Below, one piece after another: positions 52,648 through 60,978 of a DNA stretch of 64,000 nucleotides. The notes beneath the pieces were generated by a model. That model did no database searches. It worked only from the letters and a program-made list of their open reading frames with translations, and was not told the origin of the DNA. This stretch comes from Winogradskyella bathintestinalis (lineage in GTDB: Bacteria > Bacteroidota > Bacteroidia > Flavobacteriales > Flavobacteriaceae): contig NZ_JASDDK010000001.1 of NCBI RefSeq assembly GCF_030407435.1, positions 682,001 to 746,000 on the forward strand, read 5' to 3'. The translations under genes were made by a program, and so were the position numbers. How positions within the stretch are numbered: position 1 is the first letter of the stretch; every line of letters starts with the position of its first letter.

Positions 52648-54003
52648 ATGGCTAAAGTATCGTCATTTGAGCTAGGAAATCAGTCTATTGGTAAATTGTT
52701 AATTAAGCAAGCTGTACCAGCATCTATAGGTATTTTAGTGATGTCACTAAATATTTTAGTCGATACTATTTTAGTGGGAAATTGGATTGGTTCAACGGCA
52801 ATTGCAGCGATTAATGTGGTGCTTCCCGTATCGTTTTTTATAGCGGCACTTGGTATGGCCATTGGGATTGGTGGATCTTCCATGATCTCTAGGGCATTAG
52901 GGGCCAATAACTCTATAAAAGCTTTAAAAACATTTGGAAATCAAATTACATTAACCATTTTAGTAACCGTGGTATTTGTGTTTTTTGGTCTATGGTATAT
53001 CAATGATATTGTACCCGCTTTTGGTGGTAAAGGCGCCATTTTTGAACCCGCAAAAATATACTATAGAATTGTACTGTACGGTGTGCCAATTTTGGCACTT
53101 TGTATGATGGGAAATACGGTAATTAGAGCCGAAGGTAAACCGAAATTTGCCATGTACGCCATGATGTTTCCGTCAGTTGGGAATTTGCTCTTAGATGTGC
53201 TTTTTATTAAAATTTTTGATTGGGGAATGGCTGGTGCAGCTTGGGCAACAACCATTTCTTATGTCTTGTGTTTTATATTTATTCTTTGGTTCTTTCTCTC
53301 AAAACATTCTGAATTAAAAATTAATTTTAACCATTTCGGATTAGACAAACCTATCGTAAAGGAAATCGGAGCCCTCGGCTTTGTGACTTTAGCCAGACAA
53401 GCCATTGTAAGTGTAACGTACTTATTAATGAACAATATTCTTTTTGATTTAGGTGGCGAAACTTCGGTTACGGCCTATGCTATTGTTGGCCGAATGCTAA
53501 TGTTTGCACTCTTTCCAATTTATGGCATTACCCAAGGATTTTTACCTATTGCCGGATTTAATTATGGAGCAGAAAAATACGATAGGGTAAGAGCCTCAAT
53601 CATAACAGCTATTAAATACGCTGCTCTATTAGCGGCTATCATATTTGTATTTCTAATGGTTTTTCCTGAATTTATAACGCGCTTATTTACACAAGATAAT
53701 GACGTATTAAATGAAACACCTTCTGCGATGCGTTGGGTATTTGCAGCTGTGCCAATAATTGCGATTCAGCTGATTGGTGCGGCGTATTTCCAAGCGGTAG
53801 GTAAGGCGATTCCAGCATTATTACTCACCTTAACGCGTCAAGGGTTTTTCTTCATTCCGTTGATTTTTATTTTACCTCATTATTTTGGAGCTTTGGGTGT
53901 GTGGATGGCATTTCCGATTTCAGATGTGTTGTCTACCATCGTAACTGGCTACTTCTTATATCGCGAAGTCAAGTTAAATTTACCAGCAAAAGCTATTGAA
54001 TAA
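52648..54003 (+). CDS. MATE family efflux transporter
   Basis: A 451-residue membrane protein with twelve predicted helices in two six-helix halves. It has the MATE patterns L-L-I-K-Q-A-V-P-A-S-I-G near the start, G-M-A-I-G-I-G-G-S-S-M-I-S-R-A-L-G (about 71-87) and P-I-Y-G-I-T-Q-G-F-L-P-I-A-G-F-N-Y-G-A (about 291-309). It extrudes cationic drugs or metabolites using Na+ or H+. It starts 7 bases after hemH and could share its transcript. The substrate is unknown; porphyrin export would be speculation. Confidence 0.92.
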   Translation: MAKVSSFELGNQSIGKLLIKQAVPASIGILVMSLNILVDTILVGNWIGSTAIAAINVVLPVSFFIAALGMAIGIGGSSMISRALGANNSIKALKTFGNQITLTILVTVVFVFFGLWYINDIVPAFGGKGAIFEPAKIYYRIVLYGVPILALCMMGNTVIRAEGKPKFAMYAMMFPSVGNLLLDVLFIKIFDWGMAGAAWATTISYVLCFIFILWFFLSKHSELKINFNHFGLDKPIVKEIGALGFVTLARQAIVSVTYLLMNNILFDLGGETSVTAYAIVGRMLMFALFPIYGITQGFLPIAGFNYGAEKYDRVRASIITAIKYAALLAAIIFVFLMVFPEFITRLFTQDNDVLNETPSAMRWVFAAVPIIAIQLIGAAYFQAVGKAIPALLLTLTRQGFFFIPLIFILPHYFGALGVWMAFPISDVLSTIVTGYFLYREVKLNLPAKAIE

Positions 54004-54050
54004 ATTATAATCCGTAATTTTAAGTTTCTATAAATAACGTTTTTCTTATT

Positions 54051-57000
54051 ATGAAGTTTCCTAACATCTTGGTCATTTTACTATTAGTTTTTTGTGCGCT
54101 AAATCTTCAATCCCAAAACTTTCAAGAATCAAATTATGATGCTTTAGAGTATCGTCTTTTGGGACCATTTCGTGGTGGACGAAGTGCGGCAGTAACCGGA
54201 GTTTCCAATCAGCCTAACTTATATTATTTTGGAGCAACCGGAGGTGGTATTTGGAAAACAATCAATGGTGGGCGCCAATGGGAAAATATCTCAGATGGTT
54301 TTTTTGGAGGAAGTATAGGTGCTATTACGGTCGCTAAAAGTGACCCGAATGTAATTTATGTGGGTGGTGGAGAGAAAACGGTGAGAGGAAATGTATCCTC
54401 AGGATATGGAATTTATAAAAGTGAAGATGCAGGTAAAACTTGGACCGCATCTGGACTAAAAAAATCGAGACATATACCGCGTATTGCTGTACATCCATCC
54501 AATCACAATATTGTTTACGCAGGAGTGATGGGAAATCTCTACAAACCTACAGAAGAACGTGGAGTTTATAAAAGTGTTGATGGCGGCAAAACGTGGAAGA
54601 AAACGCTGTTTGCGAATGCGCATGCTGGAGTTGTAGATTTAATAATGGATCCTAATAATTCGAGAATTTTATATGCATCTACATGGAGAATTAATAGAAC
54701 TCCATACAGTCTAAACTCAGGGGGAGAAGGCTCCGCCCTTTGGAAAAGTACTGATAGTGGTGAAACTTGGACAGAAATTTCAACTAAGAAAGGATTTCCA
54801 AAAGGAACGCTAGGTATTATTGGTGTTACTGTGTCTCCTGTAAATAGTGAACGCGTTTGGGCGATGATTGAAAATAAAGAAAACGGTGGCTTATACAAAA
54901 GTGAAGATGGTGGTGAAACTTGGAGTCAAGTAAATAGTGAACGTAAATTACGACAACGTGCTTGGTACTACACCAGACTTTATGCAGATACGGAAGATGT
55001 CAATACAGTGTACGTTTTAAATGTACGTTACCATAAAAGTACAGATGGAGGCAAATCTTTTGAAACTTACAGCGCACCACATGGAGATCATCACGATTTG
55101 TGGATTGCGCCAGAGAATCCACAACGAATGATTATTGGTGATGACGGCGGAGCACAAGTTACATACGATGGAGGTGAAACATGGAGCACTTACCATAACC
55201 AACCCACATCGCAATTTTATAGAGTAACGACTGATAATGCATTTCCTTATCGCATATACGCAGCACAGCAAGATAATTCCACGGTTAGAATTCCACACAG
55301 AACTGATGGCAGAAGTATAACAGAAGATGATTGGGAGAGTACAGCTGGAGGTGAATCTGCCCATATTGCAGTCGATCCTAAAAATAATGATATTGTTTAC
55401 GGTGGCAGTTACGACGGTTTCCTAACACGTGTAAACCATAAAACAGGAACTGTTAGAGCTATAAATGTTTGGCCCGATAATCCAATGGGTCATGGAGCAG
55501 AAGGGATGAAATATCGTTTTCAGTGGAATTTTCCTATTATTTTTTCGAAACATCATTCAGATCGATTATATACCTTTTCACAGCATGTTCATGTTACTGA
55601 GAACGAAGGGCAGTCTTGGGATATTATCAGTCCGGATTTAACACGAAATGATCCTGAAAAATTAAAATCTTCAGGGGGTCCAATTACTCAAGATAATACC
55701 TCAGTTGAATATTATTGTACCATTTTTGCCGCCAATGAATCGCCATTAAAAGAAGGCTTACTTTGGGTCGGTAGTGACGATGGCTTAATCCATGTAACAA
55801 AAAATGGAGGTGAAACTTGGACCAATGTAACACCAAGCGGAATGCCAGAATGGATGATGATTAATAGCATAGAGCCAAGCGCTTTTGATGAAGGTACCTG
55901 CTATGTCGCTGGTACAAAATATAAAACAGGAGATTTTGCTCCATATTTATATAAGACTACAGATTACGGAAAGCGTTGGACAAAGATCACAAACGGCATC
56001 AATGAAGAGCATTTTACAAGAGTAATTCGCGAAGACCCAAAACGAAAAGGGTTATTATATGCAGGAACAGAAACTGGAATGTATATTTCATTTAACGATG
56101 GTAAAGATTGGAAGCCTTTTCAATTGAATTTACCGATTGTACCTATAACCGATTTAACAATTAAAGACAATAATTTAATTGTTGCAACACAAGGACGAAG
56201 CCTTTGGATGATTGATGACCTCACTTTAATTCATCAATTGTATGATGCGGATCTAAGTAAGAATTTGTTGTTCAAACCAAAAGATACTTATAGAATGCGT
56301 GGAGGAAGTCGATCTGGAAGTAAAACCGCTGGAACAAATCATCCTAATGGTGTTATCACTTATTTTAACTTGAAGAATTTTAACGAAGCCGATAAAATAT
56401 CCTTAACCTATTTTGATACCAAAGGCGATACCATCAAAACCTATTCAAATAAAGATAAAACGAACAAACTGAAAGTAGAAAAAGGTGCCAATCAATTTGT
56501 ATGGGATATGACCTATGATGGGGCAGAACGTTTAGATGGTATGATTTTGTGGTGGGCTAGTCTAGAAGGTCCGCGCGCAATTCCTGGAAATTACAAGGTA
56601 AGTCTAAATATTGTGCCTACTAAAGATTCTACCGTAGTGGAAAATGAGCGAAATAAAAATGCCATTGAGATGTCTAAAACCTTCAAAATTTTGGCAGATC
56701 CAAGAGCTGAGAGCTCTTTAGCAGATATGGAAAAACAATTTACCTTTATAAAAGATGTGAATAAAACGATGGATAATGCGCACAAATCCATTAAACAAAT
56801 TCGAAATGTAAATAAACAATTGAACAGTTTCCAAAAGCAGTATAAAAATAACGATAATGTAAAAGCGTTAGTTGAAAAAGCTAAGGTTTTAGAAGAGCAA
56901 TTAATTAATATTGAAAAAGAATTATATCAAACTCAGAATAAAAGTGGGCAAGACCCTTTAAATTTTCCGATAAAATTAACGAACAAATTAGGACATTTAA

Positions 57001-57182
57001 ATGCATTGGTAAGTATGGGGGACTTTCCACCTACAGCACAAGATATTGCGGTAAAGAATGAATTAACCGCACAGATTGATAAACAATTATCAGTATTTAA
57101 TACTATTTTGAAGGATGAGGTAAAAGCGTTTAATGAGGCGTTTAATAGCAAAAAGTTGAATTATTTATTCGTTGAGGACTAA
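54051..57182 (+). CDS. Secreted VPS10/sortilin-type BNR-repeat propeller protein
   Basis: A 1,043-residue exported protein: signal peptide (1-21, to L-Q-S-Q) then many Asp-box (BNR) repeats over about 60-720, for example K-S-E-D-A-G-K-T-W, K-S-V-D-G-G-K-T-W, K-S-T-D-S-G-E-T-W, K-S-E-D-G-G-E-T-W and V-T-K-N-G-G-E-T-W. These predict one or two beta-propellers as in sortilin and exo-xyloglucanase relatives. A beta-sandwich (about 745-880) and a coiled coil (about 900-1043) follow. No T9SS tag. Often annotated as a glycosyl hydrolase, but no catalytic residues can be assigned. Its stop overlaps the hemJ start (TAATG). Confidence 0.88.
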   Translation: MKFPNILVILLLVFCALNLQSQNFQESNYDALEYRLLGPFRGGRSAAVTGVSNQPNLYYFGATGGGIWKTINGGRQWENISDGFFGGSIGAITVAKSDPNVIYVGGGEKTVRGNVSSGYGIYKSEDAGKTWTASGLKKSRHIPRIAVHPSNHNIVYAGVMGNLYKPTEERGVYKSVDGGKTWKKTLFANAHAGVVDLIMDPNNSRILYASTWRINRTPYSLNSGGEGSALWKSTDSGETWTEISTKKGFPKGTLGIIGVTVSPVNSERVWAMIENKENGGLYKSEDGGETWSQVNSERKLRQRAWYYTRLYADTEDVNTVYVLNVRYHKSTDGGKSFETYSAPHGDHHDLWIAPENPQRMIIGDDGGAQVTYDGGETWSTYHNQPTSQFYRVTTDNAFPYRIYAAQQDNSTVRIPHRTDGRSITEDDWESTAGGESAHIAVDPKNNDIVYGGSYDGFLTRVNHKTGTVRAINVWPDNPMGHGAEGMKYRFQWNFPIIFSKHHSDRLYTFSQHVHVTENEGQSWDIISPDLTRNDPEKLKSSGGPITQDNTSVEYYCTIFAANESPLKEGLLWVGSDDGLIHVTKNGGETWTNVTPSGMPEWMMINSIEPSAFDEGTCYVAGTKYKTGDFAPYLYKTTDYGKRWTKITNGINEEHFTRVIREDPKRKGLLYAGTETGMYISFNDGKDWKPFQLNLPIVPITDLTIKDNNLIVATQGRSLWMIDDLTLIHQLYDADLSKNLLFKPKDTYRMRGGSRSGSKTAGTNHPNGVITYFNLKNFNEADKISLTYFDTKGDTIKTYSNKDKTNKLKVEKGANQFVWDMTYDGAERLDGMILWWASLEGPRAIPGNYKVSLNIVPTKDSTVVENERNKNAIEMSKTFKILADPRAESSLADMEKQFTFIKDVNKTMDNAHKSIKQIRNVNKQLNSFQKQYKNNDNVKALVEKAKVLEEQLINIEKELYQTQNKSGQDPLNFPIKLTNKLGHLNALVSMGDFPPTAQDIAVKNELTAQIDKQLSVFNTILKDEVKAFNEAFNSKKLNYLFVED

Positions 57183-57730
57183 TGGAATATTATAACTACA
57201 TCAAATCCCTTCATCTCATTTTTGTGATCACATGGTTTGCTGGTTTGTTTTACATTCCTCGATTATTTGTGTATCAAATTGAAGCATTTCACAAGTCTTC
57301 TCCCAAAAAGGAAATTTTAGGGAAGCAACTAAAGTTAATGTCTAAACGCTTGTGGTTTATCATCACATGGCCCTCTGCAATATTGGCTACGATTTTTGCA
57401 ATTTGGCTTTTAGTTTTAATGCCAAGTTGGCTAAATCAAGGTTGGATGCATGTAAAATTAGGGTTTGTACTACTGTTGTTTATCTACCATTATAAAACAC
57501 ATATTTATTACAAACAACTTCAAAACGATGAGGTAAAGGTTACTTCTAATTTTATGCGTATCTGGAATGAAGGGGCCACATTTATTCTATTTGCAGTTGT
57601 ATTTTTAGTGATTCTTAAAAGTTCTATCAATTGGATTTTTGGTGTTCTCGGCATCATTGTTTTGGGCATATTACTAATGCTAGGTTTCAAATTGTATAAA
57701 AATATCCGTTCTAAAAATTCAGAAGCCTAA
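57182..57730 (+). CDS. hemJ: Protoporphyrinogen IX oxidase, HemJ family
   Basis: A 182-residue membrane protein with four hydrophobic helices. The first helix carries the HemJ/UPF0093 hallmark: L-H-L-I-F-V-I-T-W-F-A-G-L-F-Y-I-P-R-L-F-V-Y (split by residue; His11 and Arg27 are the conserved haem/substrate residues), followed by K-L-M-S-K-R-L-W-F-I-I-T-W-P. HemJ oxidises protoporphyrinogen IX to protoporphyrin IX in the inner membrane, between hemF and hemH. Databases often label such proteins CopD. The ATG overlaps the stop of the propeller gene, so the two are translationally coupled, which is odd for a haem enzyme. Confidence 0.85.
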   Translation: MEYYNYIKSLHLIFVITWFAGLFYIPRLFVYQIEAFHKSSPKKEILGKQLKLMSKRLWFIITWPSAILATIFAIWLLVLMPSWLNQGWMHVKLGFVLLLFIYHYKTHIYYKQLQNDEVKVTSNFMRIWNEGATFILFAVVFLVILKSSINWIFGVLGIIVLGILLMLGFKLYKNIRSKNSEA

Positions 57731-57840
57731 TAGTTGAAATTTCATAAAATACAAGCTCAAAATATTGTTATTTGATTATGGAATTTACACGTCGCGCTTT
57801 TGGATTGATTATTGCTATATTTAATCCTTAGAAATTTACA

Positions 57841-57865
57841 ATTAAAAGATACCCATTTTTATGGG
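57841..57865 (+). repeat. Leader hairpin element before NtrY-like kinase
   Basis: ATTAAAAGATA, then CCCAT (57852-57856), loop TTTT, ATGGG (57861-57865). It ends 7 bases before the ATG at 57873. The right arm contains an in-frame ATG that mimics a start codon. Confidence 0.65.
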
Positions 57866-57872
57866 CATTTTT

Positions 57873-59348
57873 ATGAATAGAAAACGTTTGTCTTTAAGAG
57901 CTCGAATCATTATAAACATGATACTTTTGGTATTGGTGGCTTCAGTGTTAATTGCTGCGGTAACCATCTATCAGTATCGTGAAGAAGCAAAAGATTATCA
58001 CAAAGAGCGTTTAGAACGAAAAGAGATAGCCATAAAAGAGCACATTGATTTTATACTCAACGGCAGGGAAAACACCTATGAAGTTACTACGGAAAACATT
58101 CCTTTAATTTTTAAGGATAAAATATTTGAAATTGATGCCATTCACAACCTTCAGATAAATCTCTACGATTTAGAAGGTCAGTTACTAAAAAGTTCAAAAC
58201 GAACCATTCAAAAAGATCCTTTAGATAGTTGTTTAGATGCCGAAATTCTAAATACATTGTCTAATACTTTAGAACATCGTTACGTCGTAAAAAATAAGGA
58301 AGCGGGTGAAACGTTTCAATCCTCTTACACCTATATTACCGATGACAAATTCAAAAATTTAGCGATACTTAATTTACCCTACTTAGAAAACGATGATTTT
58401 CTTAATAAAGAATTAAAAGAGTTCTTAACGCGATTGGCTTATGCTTATTTAGTATTGATATTGGTGGCCATCATATTTGCCTATCTTATTTCAAAATTTA
58501 TTACCAAATCGCTACGTACTATAAGTGACAAAATGAATGAAACGCGGTTGGAAAAACGGAATAAAAAAATTCAGATTGAATCGTCGAGTGAAGAAATAGA
58601 AACCTTAGTGAACTCTTATAATAGTATGATTGATGAACTTGAGGCGAGTGCTGTAGTCTTAGCAACCAATGAACGTGAGCAAGCATGGCGAGAGATGGCA
58701 AAACAAGTCGCCCACGAAATTAAAAATCCACTAACACCAATGCGATTGACCGTTCAGAGTTTTCAGCGTAAGTTTAATCCTAACGATGAAAATATCAATC
58801 AAAAAGTGAATGAATACAGCAATACCTTGATTCAGCAAATTGATACCATGAGTTCTATTGCTTCGGCGTTTTCTAATTTTGCTAAAATGCCAGCACAGAA
58901 AAATGAAAACCTCAATGTAGTCCATATCGTAAAATTAGCTCTCGATATTTTTAATGAAGATTATATTGTATTTCATTCTGAAGCTGAAGAAATCATAGCT
59001 AAATTCGACAGAACGCAATTAATTAGAGTGGTTACCAATTTAGTAAAAAACGGCATTCAGGCAATTCCTGAAGATGTAAATCATCCAAAAATTGAAGTGT
59101 GTGTATTTAGCGAGGCAGAAAATGTGATAATAACAATCGAAGACAATGGTTCAGGAATAGCAGAAGATACAAAAGAAAAAATATTCGAACCAAAATTTAC
59201 CACTAAATCAAGTGGCATGGGCTTAGGTTTGGGAATGGTAAAAAACATTGTGGAAACCTATAATGGAAGTATTACCTTTACATCGCAACTTGGAAAAGGG
59301 ACAATTTTCACGGTCTCGATTCCAGCGAACGCAGAAATCTCTTTATAA
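57873..59348 (+). CDS. NtrY-like sensor histidine kinase with HAMP domain
   Basis: A 491-residue kinase from the ATG at 57873; an ATG at 57861 is part of the leader hairpin. Membrane helices at about 11-33 and 188-208 enclose a 150-residue periplasmic domain. A HAMP linker (about 209-260) follows, then the phosphorylation helix with the His (about 281) in Q-V-A-H-E-I-K-N-P-L-T-P-M-R-L, a match to NtrY-type kinases, and the ATPase with N-L-V-K-N-G-I-Q-A-I, D-N-G-S-G-I and G-M-G-L-G-L-G-M-V-K-N. No response regulator gene is adjacent, so its partner and signal are unknown. Confidence 0.93.
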   Translation: MNRKRLSLRARIIINMILLVLVASVLIAAVTIYQYREEAKDYHKERLERKEIAIKEHIDFILNGRENTYEVTTENIPLIFKDKIFEIDAIHNLQINLYDLEGQLLKSSKRTIQKDPLDSCLDAEILNTLSNTLEHRYVVKNKEAGETFQSSYTYITDDKFKNLAILNLPYLENDDFLNKELKEFLTRLAYAYLVLILVAIIFAYLISKFITKSLRTISDKMNETRLEKRNKKIQIESSSEEIETLVNSYNSMIDELEASAVVLATNEREQAWREMAKQVAHEIKNPLTPMRLTVQSFQRKFNPNDENINQKVNEYSNTLIQQIDTMSSIASAFSNFAKMPAQKNENLNVVHIVKLALDIFNEDYIVFHSEAEEIIAKFDRTQLIRVVTNLVKNGIQAIPEDVNHPKIEVCVFSEAENVIITIEDNGSGIAEDTKEKIFEPKFTTKSSGMGLGLGMVKNIVETYNGSITFTSQLGKGTIFTVSIPANAEISL

Positions 59349-59368
59349 TGAAGCAAATGCTTAAGGGA

Positions 59369-59386
59369 TTGCCAGCAAGGTGGCAA
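59369..59386 (+). terminator. Hairpin after NtrY-like kinase
   Basis: TTGCCA (59369-59374), loop GCAAGG, TGGCAA (59381-59386), 20 bases after the stop codon. No T-run follows, so it is a weak terminator candidate. Confidence 0.45.
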
Positions 59387-59404
59387 AGAAATTTAGAAAA
59401 CAAA

Positions 59405-59432
59405 ATAACGAGATTCCCACTTACGTGAGAAT
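59405..59432 (+). repeat. Leader hairpin element before enoyl-CoA hydratase gene
   Basis: AATAACGAG, then ATTCCCAC (59413-59420), loop TTAC, GTGAGAAT (59425-59432), with one mismatch in the 8-bp stem. It ends 14 bases before the ATG at 59447. Confidence 0.6.
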
Positions 59433-59446
59433 GAAATAAACTTTCA

Positions 59447-60229
59447 ATGAACTACGAAAACATACTATCCAAAACTACAAACGGCATTACAACAATTACC
59501 ATCAACAGACCAAAAAAGTTAAATGCCTTAAACAAAGCCACAATCCAAGAACTGCATGATGCTTTTGAGGCAGCAGACAATGATGAGCACACCAAAGTCA
59601 TCATCATCACAGGAAGCGGTGAAAAAGCCTTTGTAGCAGGAGCTGATATTAGCGAGTTCGCCGATTTTAGTGTTGAAGAAGGCGGCAAATTAGCAGCCCA
59701 AGGCCAACAATTATTATTCAATTTTGTAGAAAACCTTAGCACACCGGTTATTGCGGCTGTCAATGGTTTCGCCCTTGGTGGCGGATTAGAATTGGCCATG
59801 GCTTGTCACTTTAGGGTTGCAAGTAACAATGCTAAAATGGGTTTGCCAGAAACTTCATTAGGCGTGATTCCAGGCTACGGAGGCACACAACGCTTACCAC
59901 AATTAGTTGGTAAAGGCAGAGCTATGGAAATGGTTATGACCGCCGGTATGATTGATGCTGACCAAGCACTGACTTATGGTTTGGTAAATCATGTTGTAGA
60001 ACAAGATGAATTAATACCATTAGCCGAAAAAATTGCGAGCAAAATTATGCGAAATTCATCGGTTGCGATTGCGGAAGCCATTAAAGCTATTAACGCCAAT
60101 TACGAAGATGGAGTAAATGGTTATGATGTAGAAATTGAAGGTTTCGGAAACTGTTTTGGGACCGAAGATTTTGTGGAAGGTACAACAGCATTTTTAGAGA
60201 AGCGTAAAGCTGAATTTCCAGGGAAATAG
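59447..60229 (+). CDS. Enoyl-CoA hydratase/isomerase (crotonase family)
   Basis: Hydrates trans-2-enoyl-CoA in fatty-acid or amino-acid degradation. The 260-residue protein follows the crotonase pattern: I-N-R-P-K-K-L-N-A-L-N, G-A-D-I-S-E-F (about 66-72) and A-L-G-G-G-L-E-L-A-M-A-C-H (about 107-119), which build the oxyanion hole, then the catalytic-Glu region L-P-E-T-S-L-G-V-I-P-G-Y-G-G-T-Q-R-L (split by residue). Both expected glutamates are present, so true hydratase activity is likely. It stands as a single gene, not in a beta-oxidation operon. Confidence 0.93.
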   Translation: MNYENILSKTTNGITTITINRPKKLNALNKATIQELHDAFEAADNDEHTKVIIITGSGEKAFVAGADISEFADFSVEEGGKLAAQGQQLLFNFVENLSTPVIAAVNGFALGGGLELAMACHFRVASNNAKMGLPETSLGVIPGYGGTQRLPQLVGKGRAMEMVMTAGMIDADQALTYGLVNHVVEQDELIPLAEKIASKIMRNSSVAIAEAIKAINANYEDGVNGYDVEIEGFGNCFGTEDFVEGTTAFLEKRKAEFPGK

Positions 60230-60236
60230 TTTTATC

Positions 60237-60860
60237 TTGAATAGAGGATTTTACATATTATTTCTTGATTTTGATTTACTCATGTAATGGAGTCCATTCA
60301 GAAAATAGTACTCTGAAAAAAGTTGTTAAGCCTGCTGATTATTTGAAAAATGAGCGCCAAGACAATTTAGAGATGATCGACTTAGATGATATTGAGAATT
60401 TTTCATCCTTAATAGATAGAATGGGTACTGTCACTTGTAAGGAAAAAGCATCTGCTTTGAATTTCAATTACAATGATGTTGAGTATAATTTAATGGGATA
60501 TGTTGGATGTCTAACCACAATTTATGGTGCTTCATGCTATTTTAGAGTCAACCGTATATATGTTCACAACGATTCACTATATATGAAAATAGGACCCGAT
60601 CAAACTAAAGTTCTCATTCAAAATTCAGGAGAATATACAGATAGTCTTATTTCAAAACCTTACAATTATTGAAATAATGAAGATAAACTCAAAAAGACAA
60701 TTTTAAGGTTGAATATTGACAATAAGTATCCGATGTCTTTAACAAAAAGGTTTTAAGTAGGATATACGACGAATTCAATAAAATTGAAACCCAGCAGGGT
60801 AAAGTTTTTTTTGAGCATTATATTCTTTACCAAGATTATAATTTTCCTGAAATACCATAA
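60237..60860 (+). pseudogene. Decayed lipoprotein gene with two frameshifts and an in-frame stop
   Basis: The open part is 60265-60672 (135 codons from a TTG), but its first residues, L-I-L-I-Y-S-C-N-G, are the end of a lipoprotein signal. The missing start (TTG, then N-R-G-F-Y-I-L-F-L) is in another frame from 60237, so one base seems gained or lost near 60265. After the TGA at 60670 the same frame continues sensibly (N-N-E-D-K-L-K-K-T-I-L-R-L-N-I-D). Near the A-run at 60743-60747 it shifts frame again to V-L-S-R-I-Y-D-E-F-N-K-I-E-T, ending at 60860. No family is recognised. Sequencing error could explain some, but hardly all, of the breaks. Confidence 0.6.
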
Positions 60861-60978
60861 CCACCTTTAAACGATTAATAAATTAGATCAAATTTTACCT
60901 ATAATAAATAAAGAACTATAATCGTTAAAACTACAACCGATAGCAAGACCTGATTATATTTCGATCTAACTTTGGGAC

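Noticed and set aside
52648..54003. MATE transporter as a porphyrin or haem exporter
   Set aside because: Only its place after hemH suggests this; nothing in the sequence supports substrate choice.
54051..57182. Calling the Asp-box protein a glycosyl hydrolase
   Set aside because: Asp-box repeats define the propeller fold, not catalysis; no sialidase or xyloglucanase active-site residues could be assigned.
57779..57832. 17-codon ORF between hemJ and the NtrY-like kinase
   Set aside because: No promoter, terminator or composition that supports translation; too short to defend.
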